NCBI GenBank assembly: GCA_021647145.1
Contig: JAKIVF010000025.1
Span: forward strand, 1-34,321
Reading direction: 5' to 3'
Origin: Methylococcaceae bacterium
GTDB taxonomy: Bacteria; Pseudomonadota; Gammaproteobacteria; Methylococcales; Methylomonadaceae
DNA length: 34,321 bases
Shown: positions 1 through 7,608 of the stretch, in pieces
Layout of the letters: every line of letters begins with the position of its first letter
Position numbering within the stretch: position 1 is the stretch's first letter
Program-made: the position numbers and the translations under genes
The notes under the pieces: model-generated
What the model was told of the DNA's origin: nothing
What the model saw: the letters and a program-made list of their open reading frames with translations, nothing else
The model's database searches: none

Positions 1-135
1 GCTGAATATGCAGTTATTTTAGGTGAGGATGAAGTAAGTCGGGGAGAGATTTGTTTAAAACCACTTAGAATAACTCAAGAGCAAAAAAGCATGTCTCAAA
101 AAGAACTAATAAAATTATTAATAGAAAAAATCTAA
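1..135 (+). CDS. hisS: Histidyl-tRNA synthetase, C-terminal end (partial)
   Basis: The window opens inside a reading frame that ends with TAA at 133-135. Its last 44 residues include AEYAVILGEDEVSRGE and a basic/hydrophobic tail ending LIKLLIEKI. This resembles the C-terminal anticodon-binding domain of bacterial HisRS, where an (A/Y)-(V/L)-I-(I/L)-G-E-(D/N)-E segment is typical. HisRS charges tRNA-His in the cytoplasm. The call is strengthened by the genes that follow (yfgM, bamB, der), which is the same order as in enterobacteria. The 5' part lies outside the window, so catalytic motifs cannot be checked. The next gene starts 160 bases downstream. Confidence 0.85.
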   Translation, partial: AEYAVILGEDEVSRGEICLKPLRITQEQKSMSQKELIKLLIEKI

Positions 136-295
136 GCAAGAATTTAGAATTATTATTCGTTAATAAAAAATGAAAGCATTTAAGTTGAGTTAATAGATTT
201 GATTTTTTTGAAAGTGTAAAAATGATGAACGGTAGGCTTGAATGAATTATAAAGCCTTTTTTGGCTTAATCAATTATAAATTATAGAGAATAAAC

Positions 296-964
296 GTGGA
301 AATTTACGATACAGATGAAGAGCAGGTAGCAGCTTTAAAAAGGTGGTGGAAAGAAAATGGAACTGCTACTTTAACAGGCATTGTAATCGGTGTAATGTTG
401 ATTGCAGGTTGGAGGTTTTGGCAAAATTATACCAAAGACAAAGCAAATCAAGCATCTGTACTCTATGAGCAATTGCTTGACAATGTTGGTAAGGGAAAGG
501 ACGATGCTGCTCAAAAAATTAGTACACGTATTTCAGAGAATTTTGATTCAACAGTATATGCCACATACTCAGACTTTCTTCTTGCAAAAACTAAAATGAA
601 GCAAGGCGATTTAGATGCTGCACAAGTTATATTTAAAAAGCTAATGAGTGAATCTGATTCTCCTGAATTGAGAAATTTAGCGAGAATCAGATTGGTCAGA
701 ATTTTATATTCAACGGGTGAAAATGAAAAAGGGTTGCAACTAATTGCAGAAGCTGATCAATCAAGTGCGCAAGGTTTTATTTCTAGTTATGACGAATTAA
801 AAGGTGATCTTTATGTTGCTTTAGATCGCTTAGGGGAAGCAAGAACAGCTTATCAAAGTGCTCTAAGGTCGGGTAGTGGCTCACGTTTATTACAGTTTAA
901 GCTAGATGATATTGCTATTTCAGAAGTTTTGGAAAGTAATACCAAGGCTACTGGAAGTAAATAA
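296..964 (+). CDS. yfgM: YfgM family ancillary SecYEG translocon subunit (TPR protein)
   Basis: A 222-residue protein with the YfgM layout. It has a short acidic cytosolic N-terminus (EIYDTDEEQVAALKRWW), a single membrane anchor at about residues 22-42 (TGIVIGVMLIAGWRFW) and a helical periplasmic TPR-like region covering the rest. In E. coli YfgM sits at the Sec translocon with PpiD and is thought to hand substrates to periplasmic chaperones; a ppiD gene is present later in this window. The start is GTG at 296, which gives exactly the family N-terminus; no ATG gives a better one. The Shine-Dalgarno match is weak (AGAGAA). It lies between hisS and bamB, as in E. coli. Confidence 0.88.
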   Translation: MEIYDTDEEQVAALKRWWKENGTATLTGIVIGVMLIAGWRFWQNYTKDKANQASVLYEQLLDNVGKGKDDAAQKISTRISENFDSTVYATYSDFLLAKTKMKQGDLDAAQVIFKKLMSESDSPELRNLARIRLVRILYSTGENEKGLQLIAEADQSSAQGFISSYDELKGDLYVALDRLGEARTAYQSALRSGSGSRLLQFKLDDIAISEVLESNTKATGSK

Positions 965-1264
965 TCTGTTCGCTTACTTGCGTTAAAGCATAAGAATCGC
1001 TAATTCTTTTGTCCGTCTTCGAACTTGTTGCTTAGGTTTTAAAGCTAACTTTGTGCCCTACGCCACAAGGTCGAATTACAACAAAAATTCTTCGTAAAAT
1101 GAGTGGGTTATTTATTTCCTGCTACCTAATGTATCAATAGTTCCAAAAGTATTTGCAGTATAAACTTTGCTTTAAATACTGATACTTCGGCAAGAGATAG
1201 TGCGAGAACTTATGGAGCTATTAATAGAAGGCTAGTTTTTTCTAAACTTGAATTGAAAGGTCTA
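965..1264 (+). other. 300-base gap between yfgM and bamB with no gene recognised
   Basis: All frames are broken by stops. The only structure I see is a short hairpin, CTTTGTG/CACAAGG around the loop CCCTACGC at about 1050-1071. No T-run follows it, so it is not an intrinsic terminator. yfgM and bamB are nearly adjacent in enterobacteria, so this spacing is large. It may hold a separate bamB promoter, but I cannot point to convincing -35/-10 boxes. Confidence 0.5.
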
Positions 1265-2482
1265 ATGATAAAATTAAATCAATACATACCCTTATTTTTT
1301 AGTATTCTTGTTATTTTGTTGCTAACGGGTTGTGCCGCATTAGAATCAACCAATGAATTTGTATCTGGAGTAAGTAGTTATTTTATGGGTGGTGAAGATA
1401 ATCAAGAGCCGCCAGCTGAGTTAGTTGAATATACGCAGGAAATTGAAATTGAGGAACTCTGGAGTGAGAATGTAACAGAGGGAGAGGGAGACGAACAGTT
1501 TTTAAACCTTGTGTTGGTTATTAGTCGAGGTAAAGCGCTGGTTGCTGATCTGGAAGGGTTGATACAAGCACGAGATATAAAGACGGGTGATTTAGTTTGG
1601 GAAACAGAGACAGAATATAGCTTTTCTTCTGGGCCTGGTGTGGGTGATGGTTTGCTTGTTTTAGCAACAAGTAATGCTAAGATTGTTGCTGTAGATATAG
1701 AAACAGGAGAACAGAAATGGGATACTACTGTTTCAAGTGAAGTCTTAGCAAAACCCGTTTTGACAGGAAATATTGTCATTGTGCGGACAACTGACGGCAA
1801 ACTACTTGCTTTAAACAAAAAAGATGGAACCCAACTGTGGGTTTTTGAAAAAAGTGTGCCAGCTTTAAGTATCAGAGGAACAGGGACTCCAATTATTGTT
1901 GATAAAAACATCATTGCTGGTTATGCAAATGGAAAATTACAAGCTTTAAGATTATCTGATGGAAAAAGTGGTTGGGAAACCAGTATAGATATACCGAGTG
2001 GGAGGTCAGAAGTTGAGCGCCTAGTTGATCTAGATGTTGATCCTGTTGAAACTGATGGAATTGTCTTTATTTCCAGCTATCAAGGTGGAACAACTGCTGT
2101 TTTAGCTGCTGATGGTGAAGTGTTATGGCGTAATGAAGATGTGTCTTCATTTGCTGGAATGAGTTATGATTGGAAGTATCTGTATGTTAGTGATGCAAGT
2201 AGTCATGTTTGGCAATTAGATCAACGAAATGGCGCGTCTCTTTGGAAGCAGGATAAATTATTTAATAGGGTATTGACTGCACCTGTGACATACGAAGACT
2301 ATGTGGTTGTTGGTGATTTCGATGGTTATCTACATTGGCTGGCAGTGAGTGATGGACGCCAATTGGGCAGAGTAAAAGTTGCAGACTCAGCAATAGAGGC
2401 GAAACCAGTAGTTATTGATAACGTTGTTTATGTTTATTCTAAAGATGGCACTCTTTCTGCCTTCAAAGCAAAATTATTTTAA
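1265..2482 (+). CDS. bamB: Outer membrane protein assembly factor BamB (lipoprotein)
   Basis: A beta-propeller lipoprotein of the BAM complex, which folds beta-barrel proteins into the outer membrane. The N-terminus is a lipoprotein signal peptide with lipobox LLTGC about 24 residues in, so the mature protein is lipidated at that Cys. The rest consists of repeated propeller blades with PQQ-like motifs such as ALNKKDGTQLW, AVDIETGEQKW and QLDQRNGASLW. The frame opens at TTG 1253. I prefer ATG 1265 because GAAAGG at 1255-1260 then sits 4 bases upstream as the ribosome site, and the lipoprotein signal starts naturally (MIKLNQYIPLFF). The length, about 405 residues, is normal for the family. It lies between yfgM and der, the conserved position. 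Confidence 0.93.
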   Translation: MIKLNQYIPLFFSILVILLLTGCAALESTNEFVSGVSSYFMGGEDNQEPPAELVEYTQEIEIEELWSENVTEGEGDEQFLNLVLVISRGKALVADLEGLIQARDIKTGDLVWETETEYSFSSGPGVGDGLLVLATSNAKIVAVDIETGEQKWDTTVSSEVLAKPVLTGNIVIVRTTDGKLLALNKKDGTQLWVFEKSVPALSIRGTGTPIIVDKNIIAGYANGKLQALRLSDGKSGWETSIDIPSGRSEVERLVDLDVDPVETDGIVFISSYQGGTTAVLAADGEVLWRNEDVSSFAGMSYDWKYLYVSDASSHVWQLDQRNGASLWKQDKLFNRVLTAPVTYEDYVVVGDFDGYLHWLAVSDGRQLGRVKVADSAIEAKPVVIDNVVYVYSKDGTLSAFKAKLF

Positions 2483-2659
2483 TGACAGGAGTCTCCTGGA
2501 ATTATATTGCTGATTGTTATTTTCTAGTTACTATGAATTAGCACGTATATTTAAGAGAATAAATTTCTTTAAACCTAAGCCTTAAATATACTTAGGGCGT
2601 TTGATGGAATAGAATTTCCAAGCAAGGTGATTTTATTTCGCTAGACTGCCTTATTTCTT

Positions 2660-2700
2660 GCCTGTTTTCTAATTAACCAGAAAACAGGCTGATTTTCTTT
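2660..2700 (+). terminator. Intrinsic terminator after bamB
   Basis: A perfect 11-bp stem, GCCTGTTTTCT (2660-2670) with AGAAAACAGGC (2679-2689), encloses an 8-base loop. The T-rich tail TGATTTTCTTTT follows at once. It lies 177 bases past the bamB stop and 36 bases before der, so it likely ends the hisS-yfgM-bamB transcript and leaves der to its own promoter. Confidence 0.75.
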
Positions 2701-2735
2701 TACCTCGCTTTATTACTTCAGAGAATACTTAATTC

Positions 2736-4124
2736 ATGTTACCCGTTATTGCCTTAGTTGGCCGTCCAAATGTTGGCAAATCAACACTCTTTAATTATTT
2801 AACTCGTAGTCGAGATGCGTTAGTTGCAGATTATCCAGGTCTGACAAGAGACCGTAAATATGGTCGAGTAAAAAGAGGGGGAAGGGATTGTTTAGTTGTT
2901 GATACAGGAGGTATCGTTGAGGCGAGTGAGGGTATAGATAGCTTTGCTAAAAAACAGGTACAAGTTGCATTAGATGAGGCCGATATTATCTTTTTTATGG
3001 TTGATGCTCGTGAGGGAATGAATAGTTCTGATGAAGCAATTGCAGCATCCTTAAGGAAGCTTGATAAACCAGTTGTTTTAGTTGCTAATAAGATTGATGG
3101 GTTAAATGCAGATATAGCCACGGTTGATTTTTTTTCTTTAGCATTAGGAGAGCCGGTTCAAATAACTGCAACACATGGACGAGGCGTGGGTGAATTATTA
3201 ACTCGAATTGATGAGTTAATTATTTTAACCGATGATGAAATAGAGGAAGAGCTTAAAGGCATTAGTATTGCTGTAGTTGGAAGACCTAATGTTGGAAAAT
3301 CTACATTAGTTAATAGAATATTAGGTGAAGAAAGGGTTGTTGTTTTTGATGAGTCAGGAACAACCCGGGATAGCATTTACATTCCTTTTGAAAGAAATCA
3401 GCAACAATTTACCTTAATTGATACAGCAGGGATGAGACGAAAAGCCAAAGTGTCTTTGGTTGTCGAAAAATTTAGTATTATTAAAGCATTACAATCTGTT
3501 GAAAAAGCAAATGTAGTTATTTATTTAATAGATGCTAGAGAAGGTGTGACGGATCAAGATGCTCACTTATTAGGTATGGTTTTAGAGGCTGGTAGGGCGC
3601 TTATTATTGGATTAAATAAATGGGATGGAATTAGCGTTGAACAAAAAGAGTTAGTTAAAAAACAGCTTGAGATTAAATTATCTTTTTTAGATTTTGCTGA
3701 AAAACATCCAATATCAGCTCTGCACGGAAGTGGAGTTGGTAAATTATTTGATGTAGTGCATGATTTGTATGATGCTGCAATGGTCGATATGTCCACTCCC
3801 GTTTTAAGCCGGATTTTAAAAGAGGCTCTTTCTGCTCACCAACCTCCTTTGGTTAGAGGGCGTAGAATTAAACTAAAATATGCCCACCAAGGAGGGCGTA
3901 ACCCTCCAACAGTAGTAATTCATGGTGTGCAAACAGATGCAATACCAGGGGCATACAAACGATTTTTGATGAATTATTTTAGGACTCAATTAGAATTAAA
4001 TGGAACTCCGGTTAGATTGGTTTTTAAATCAACAGAAAACCCTTTTAAAGGATTAAAAAATAAACTTACTGAAAGACAGGTAAAAAAACGGCAGCGTTTG
4101 GTTAGGCATCATAAAAAAAAATAA
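2736..4124 (+). CDS. der: Ribosome biogenesis GTPase Der (EngA)
   Basis: Der has two GTPase domains in tandem and assists 50S subunit maturation. Both domains are complete. Domain 1 has the P-loop GRPNVGKS at residues 9-16, DTGG at 56-59 and NKID at 118-121. Domain 2 has GRPNVGKS at 182-189, DTAG at 229-232 and NKWD at 294-297. The C-terminal KH-like domain follows (KLKYAHQGGRNPPTVVIHG). It ends in a very basic tail (ERQVKKRQRLVRHHKKK), usual for the family. At 462 residues it is slightly shorter than the E. coli protein because the acidic linker between the GTPase domains is short. It starts at ATG 2736 just after the bamB terminator. Confidence 0.97.
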   Translation: MLPVIALVGRPNVGKSTLFNYLTRSRDALVADYPGLTRDRKYGRVKRGGRDCLVVDTGGIVEASEGIDSFAKKQVQVALDEADIIFFMVDAREGMNSSDEAIAASLRKLDKPVVLVANKIDGLNADIATVDFFSLALGEPVQITATHGRGVGELLTRIDELIILTDDEIEEELKGISIAVVGRPNVGKSTLVNRILGEERVVVFDESGTTRDSIYIPFERNQQQFTLIDTAGMRRKAKVSLVVEKFSIIKALQSVEKANVVIYLIDAREGVTDQDAHLLGMVLEAGRALIIGLNKWDGISVEQKELVKKQLEIKLSFLDFAEKHPISALHGSGVGKLFDVVHDLYDAAMVDMSTPVLSRILKEALSAHQPPLVRGRRIKLKYAHQGGRNPPTVVIHGVQTDAIPGAYKRFLMNYFRTQLELNGTPVRLVFKSTENPFKGLKNKLTERQVKKRQRLVRHHKKK

Positions 4125-4207
4125 CTTTTTTAACATCATTTTAATGTCAGTGAGTAAACTTAAATTTAGAAACTTTGATTAAGTAATTGAAAAAATAGGA
4201 ATAAATA

Positions 4208-4711
4208 ATGGCTAAAATTACATTTCTAGGAAAACCGTTGATAACTTCTGGTGAGTTGCCCAAAGTTGGTTCGAAGGTGCCTGACTTCTCACTTGTGAGT
4301 GGAAAGTTAAAGGATGTAACACTTGCAACTTATGCAGGAAAGAGAAAAATACTTAGTATAGTACCTAGCCTTGACACGCCAACTTGTGCTGCATCTACGC
4401 GGATTTTTAACCAAAAAGCAAATACTTATGATAACACCGTTGTTTTGATAATATCTGCAGATTTACCCTTTGCACAAAGCCGTTTTTGTGAATCCGAAGG
4501 TTTAAAAAATGTAATTCCCTTATCATCTTTTCGTTCAAATTTTGCTGAGGATTATGGTGTAAATATACTTGATACAGTGCTGGAGGGTTTGATGGCTCGT
4601 GCCATAGTGATTATAGATGAAAAAAATAATGTAGCCTATACTGAATTAGTGACTGAAATAGCGGATGAGCCAGATTATGAAAGTGCATTAGAAATAATTA
4701 AAAACCTCTAA
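4208..4711 (+). CDS. tpx: Thiol peroxidase (atypical 2-Cys peroxiredoxin Tpx)
   Basis: Tpx reduces H2O2 and alkyl hydroperoxides, with electrons from thioredoxin. The 167-residue protein aligns along its length with E. coli Tpx. The peroxidatic cysteine is Cys60, in SLDTPTCAAST, and the resolving cysteine is Cys94, in FAQSRFCESEG. The spacing matches the family, so an intramolecular disulfide is expected. The LPFAQSRFC block and the C-terminal EPDYESALEII are typical. It starts at ATG 4208 behind AATAGGAATA. It follows der with an 83-base gap, and no OxyR-like site is evident to me. Confidence 0.96.
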   Translation: MAKITFLGKPLITSGELPKVGSKVPDFSLVSGKLKDVTLATYAGKRKILSIVPSLDTPTCAASTRIFNQKANTYDNTVVLIISADLPFAQSRFCESEGLKNVIPLSSFRSNFAEDYGVNILDTVLEGLMARAIVIIDEKNNVAYTELVTEIADEPDYESALEIIKNL

Positions 4712-4780
4712 AAAATAGTTAGTTGTTTTATTAGGTAAAAATTAAGAACAATATGTTGACCAAAAGAAAAGCAAAAATCA

Positions 4781-5023
4781 ATGATTTATAAAGTCATATT
4801 GCTTTTTGTACAGAAATTTTTATGGTCAAAAATAAAAGGAGGTATTCGATCCAAGCTTTTAATGATAGTGATGGTATTGGGTGCAGCCCTTTTATCAGGA
4901 GCGTTTTTTACCTCATTAATTTTGGATATAACCTTTGAGCAGGGTATCAGGTTTGTATGGGCTTACTTTATCAGAGGATTTACATGGATTGATCAAATAG
5001 TTAGTAAGTTGTGGAATATATAG
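4781..5023 (+). CDS. Small putative membrane protein, function unknown
   Basis: An 80-residue frame. The N-terminus is hydrophobic then basic (LWSKIKGGIRSK). A strong membrane segment follows at about residues 25-48 (LLMIVMVLGAALLSGAFFTSLI), then a second amphipathic or membrane-associated stretch rich in Trp and Phe (FVWAYFIRGFTWI). The net charge is positive. I do not recognise a family. Ribosome-site support is weak (GAAAAG about 10 bases before ATG 4781). The stop codon TAG at 5021-5023 is the first three bases of the 8-bp target duplication of the downstream miniature element. Because the duplicated site restores the same TAG, the insertion did not change the C-terminus. It could be a real small membrane protein or a chance frame. 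Confidence 0.45.
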   Translation: MIYKVILLFVQKFLWSKIKGGIRSKLLMIVMVLGAALLSGAFFTSLILDITFEQGIRFVWAYFIRGFTWIDQIVSKLWNI

Positions 5024-5028
5024 TGTTT
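5021..5028. repeat. Left copy of 8-bp target-site duplication
   Basis: TAGTGTTT lies directly outside the left inverted repeat of the miniature element. It is identical to 5212-5219 outside the right one. A 9-bp duplication does not match, so the target duplication is exactly 8 bp. Confidence 0.85.
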
Positions 5029-5211
5029 CCTGATTACCCACAAGCTTCCGCCGAATCAGTAGATGACTTTGTAAGGTATTGAAAAATAATAAATATCTAT
5101 TAATGAAAATTTAACTTAAATTTTAACTTTGATCAGGTTAAAAAATAACCATTATTTTTCATAAGATTACATTTAGCTTTTTAAAGTGGCGGAAGCTTGT
5201 GGGTAATCAGG
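5029..5211. mobile_element. 183-bp miniature inverted-repeat transposable element (MITE)
   Basis: Perfect 24-bp terminal inverted repeats lie at 5029-5052 (starting CCTGATTACCCACAAG) and 5188-5211 (ending CTTGTGGGTAATCAGG). Identical 8-bp direct repeats, TAGTGTTT, flank them. Inside is a second matched pair, TGAAAAATAAT at 5080-5090 and ATTATTTTTCA at 5151-5161, placed 27 bases from each terminal repeat. The element could therefore fold into one long hairpin. The interior is very AT-rich and has no coding frame, so it must move with a transposase supplied in trans. An 8-bp duplication occurs in several IS families, and I cannot assign the parent. It sits between the small membrane gene and the tRNA-Leu promoter, with its right end 41 bases upstream of the -35 box. 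Confidence 0.88.
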
Positions 5212-5219
5212 TAGTGTTT
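5212..5219. repeat. Right copy of 8-bp target-site duplication
   Basis: TAGTGTTT directly outside the right inverted repeat, identical to 5021-5028. Perfect repeats on both sides suggest a fairly recent insertion. Confidence 0.85.
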
Positions 5220-5252
5220 TACGAAATAAATTAAGTATTCTACTAAGTCTTA

Positions 5253-5281
5253 TTGATTTACTTGTTCTAATCCATTATAAT
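5253..5281 (+). promoter_or_regulatory. Sigma-70 promoter for tRNA-Leu
   Basis: TTGATT (5253-5258), a 17-base spacer and the consensus TATAAT (5276-5281) end 16 bases before the mature tRNA 5' end. This leaves room for a short leader that RNase P would remove. Confidence 0.7.
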
Positions 5282-5297
5282 TTTCGGCTCTTCAAGT

Positions 5298-5382
5298 GCG
5301 AGCGTGGCGGAATTGGTAGACGCGCTGGTTTTAGGTACCAGTATCTTATGATGTGAGAGTTCAAGTCTCTCCGCTCGCACCA
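5298..5382 (+). tRNA. tRNA-Leu (anticodon UAG)
   Basis: An 85-base tRNA with a long variable arm, as expected of class II tRNA-Leu. Acceptor GCGAGCG (5298-5304) pairs with CGCTCGC (5372-5378), followed by discriminator A and an encoded CCA. The anticodon stem CTGGT/ACCAG encloses the loop TTTAGGT, giving anticodon TAG, which reads CUN codons. The T-loop is GTTCAAGTC. Its place just upstream of tig matches Pseudomonas. Confidence 0.97.
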
Positions 5383-5487
5383 CTTTATATGTTTTAATAG
5401 TTAACGATAATCAGCGTTAATTTCTAAGCTAGTCTTAATATCTTTCAATATAGTATATAAGTAGTTGAATAATTTATTTAAACCCCA

Positions 5488-5514
5488 AGATACTATATGT
5501 CATGAGATACTATA
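5488..5514 (+). repeat. Direct repeat AGATACTATA in the tig upstream region
   Basis: AGATACTATA occurs at 5488-5497 and again at 5505-5514, 17 bases apart (start to start). An inverted partial copy, TATAGTAT, lies at 5449-5456. TTGAAT at 5465-5470 followed by GATACT at 5489-5494 (18-base spacer) could be a promoter. The repeats could be overlapping -10 boxes or a protein-binding site upstream of tig; the sequence alone does not decide. Confidence 0.4.
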
Positions 5515-5571
5515 ACAAGTATGAATTGCCGAGTATCGGTTTAAAAATCACAAATTATTTGAGGTAAAGCA

Positions 5572-6876
5572 ATGCAAGTTTCCGTCGAAAAAACATCGGA
5601 ATTAAGCCGTAAAATGACTGTTAGTCTTCCAGAAGACATGGTTCAAAAAAAAATGGAAGCCCGTTACAAGTCATTAGCGCGAGAAGTTAAAATTGATGGT
5701 TTTCGACCTGGCAAAGTTCCTGTCCGTGTTGTTAAAAAAATGTATTCAGACAGAGTAAGAGGGGAAGTAACCGGGGACTTGATCCAATCAACCTATTATA
5801 AGGCGCTTCAAGAGCAGGAATTAGTGCCGGTAGGCAATCCTCAAATTAGTCCAATAGAAGATACTACTGGTTTTGAATATACTGCTGAATTTGAGGTCTA
5901 CCCTGAAGTCCCTTTAGAAGGTTTGTCAAAGTTAGAAATTGTACGTCCGGTTGCTACCGTGGAGCAAGCAGACCAAGATGCAATGGTTGCTAAATTAAGA
6001 GATCAAAAGAAAGAATGGGAAGTTGTTGAACGAATTTCTGAAAAGGGTGATCGTGTTACGATTCATTTTTCTGGTGTTTGCGAAGGTGAAAATTTTACTG
6101 ATGGTAAAGTTGAAAATTTTCATGTTGAAATTGGGGCAGAAAATATGATTCCAGGTTTTGAAGAAGAAGTGATTGGTCTTGAAGCTGGTGCGAATAAAGT
6201 GTTTAAAATAGACTTCCCTAAAGAATATGCTAAAGATGAGTTGGCTGGTAAAGAAGCGGAGTTTGATATTGAAGTGATTAAAATTGAAGCTCCGATTTTG
6301 CCTGAAATAAATGAAGATTTCATTAAAAACTATGGGATTAAAGATGGCACAATAGAATCGTTTAATACTGACGTAAAATCAAATATGGAAAGAGAGCTTG
6401 CTCAGGGCTTAAAAGGGGTTTTGAAAAATTCTGTGATGGATGCTTTGTATAAAAACATACAAATTACAATACCCAATGCTGCTGTTGATCAAGAAATTCA
6501 AAACTTGATGAAGCCTTATGAGGCTAATGCTAAACAGCAGAATATGAAGTTGGAAGATCTTGATTTTCCAAAGGAAATGTTTGAGGAGCAAGCTAAGCGC
6601 AGGGTTGCCTTAGGACTTTTATTAAGTGAAATTATTCAAAAAAATGAAATAAAAGTTGATGATAATAAAGTTCGCACTACAATTGAAGATATGGCCAATA
6701 GTTATGAGCGGCCTAAAGAAGTTATTGACTGGTATTTTTCTGATGAAACTCGTTTGAATGAAATAAAACAAATGGTTTTAGAAGATCAAGCGGTTGATTG
6801 GATAGTCAATCAGGCTCAGGTGACCGAAGAAAATGTTAGCTTTGATGATGTAATGGAAAAACAATCGAAAAAATAG
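5572..6876 (+). CDS. tig: Trigger factor, ribosome-associated chaperone
   Basis: Trigger factor binds the 50S exit tunnel and shields nascent chains. The N-terminal ribosome-binding domain carries the signature GFRPGKVP at residues 43-50. An FKBP-like peptidyl-prolyl isomerase domain covers about residues 150-245 (GDRVTIHFSG; IPGFEEEVIGLEAGANK). The C-terminal chaperone domain is helical and charged. At 434 residues it matches the family (432 in E. coli). GAGG 7 bases before ATG 5572 supports the start. It is followed 15 bases later by clpP, the conserved tig-clpP-clpX-lon order. Confidence 0.97.
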   Translation: MQVSVEKTSELSRKMTVSLPEDMVQKKMEARYKSLAREVKIDGFRPGKVPVRVVKKMYSDRVRGEVTGDLIQSTYYKALQEQELVPVGNPQISPIEDTTGFEYTAEFEVYPEVPLEGLSKLEIVRPVATVEQADQDAMVAKLRDQKKEWEVVERISEKGDRVTIHFSGVCEGENFTDGKVENFHVEIGAENMIPGFEEEVIGLEAGANKVFKIDFPKEYAKDELAGKEAEFDIEVIKIEAPILPEINEDFIKNYGIKDGTIESFNTDVKSNMERELAQGLKGVLKNSVMDALYKNIQITIPNAAVDQEIQNLMKPYEANAKQQNMKLEDLDFPKEMFEEQAKRRVALGLLLSEIIQKNEIKVDDNKVRTTIEDMANSYERPKEVIDWYFSDETRLNEIKQMVLEDQAVDWIVNQAQVTEENVSFDDVMEKQSKK

Positions 6877-6891
6877 CAGGAGATTAAGGGT

Positions 6892-7539
6892 ATGAATCGA
6901 TATGATGGTTTAGAACAAATGGTTTCACCACAAGCAGCTGGTGGTTTAGTGCCAATGGTCATTGAACAGACAGCAAGAGGAGAGCGTTCTTTTGATATTT
7001 ATTCTAGATTATTAAAAGAAAGAGTGATTTTTTTAGTAGGTCAAGTAGAAGATTACATGGCTAACCTTATCGTTGCTCAATTACTTTTTCTAGAGTCAGA
7101 AAACCCCGATAAAGATATTCATTTGTATATAAATTCACCTGGAGGTTCAGTGACTGCAGGGATGGCAATTTATGACACTATGCAATTTATTAAAGCTGAT
7201 GTGAGTACAATGTGTATCGGTCAGGCTGCCAGCATGGGCTCGTTATTATTGACGGCTGGCGCAAAAGATAAGCGTTTTTGTTTGCCTCATTCACGAGTCA
7301 TGATTCATCAACCATTGGGTGGTTTTCAGGGGCAGGCATCAGATATTGATATCCATGCAAAAGAAATTTTATTAGTGAGAGAAAGATTGAATAATATTTT
7401 GTCTTTGCATACTGGTCAAAAAGTAGAAAAAATTCAACAGGATACGGATAGAGATAATTTTTTGAGTGCTGAAGATGCTGTAGAATATGGTTTGGTGGAC
7501 AAAGTTTTATCGAACAGAGAAAAAAATACTAACGATTGA
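6892..7539 (+). CDS. clpP: ATP-dependent Clp protease proteolytic subunit ClpP
   Basis: The serine peptidase core of ClpXP. The catalytic triad is Ser114 (GQAASMGS), His139 (SRVMIHQP) and Asp188 (TDRDNFLSAEDAVEYG), with the same intervals as E. coli ClpP. The oxyanion-hole stretch INSPGGSV is at residues 80-87. A propeptide of about 15-18 residues precedes the conserved LVPMVIEQTARGERSFDIYSR. The length of 215 residues is normal. AGGAG about 10 bases ahead of ATG 6892 is a good ribosome site. It is probably cotranscribed with tig and clpX. Confidence 0.97.
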   Translation: MNRYDGLEQMVSPQAAGGLVPMVIEQTARGERSFDIYSRLLKERVIFLVGQVEDYMANLIVAQLLFLESENPDKDIHLYINSPGGSVTAGMAIYDTMQFIKADVSTMCIGQAASMGSLLLTAGAKDKRFCLPHSRVMIHQPLGGFQGQASDIDIHAKEILLVRERLNNILSLHTGQKVEKIQQDTDRDNFLSAEDAVEYGLVDKVLSNREKNTND

Positions 7540-7608
7540 AGTTGGTATTTTATTTGTTTCATTCTATTCTTACTTAGAGATGAAAATATATAATTTAGGA
7601 GCTTTGCA

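Noticed and set aside
1402..1914. A 170-codon frame antisense to bamB
   Set aside because: It mirrors the codons of a clear BamB gene and has no domain of its own.
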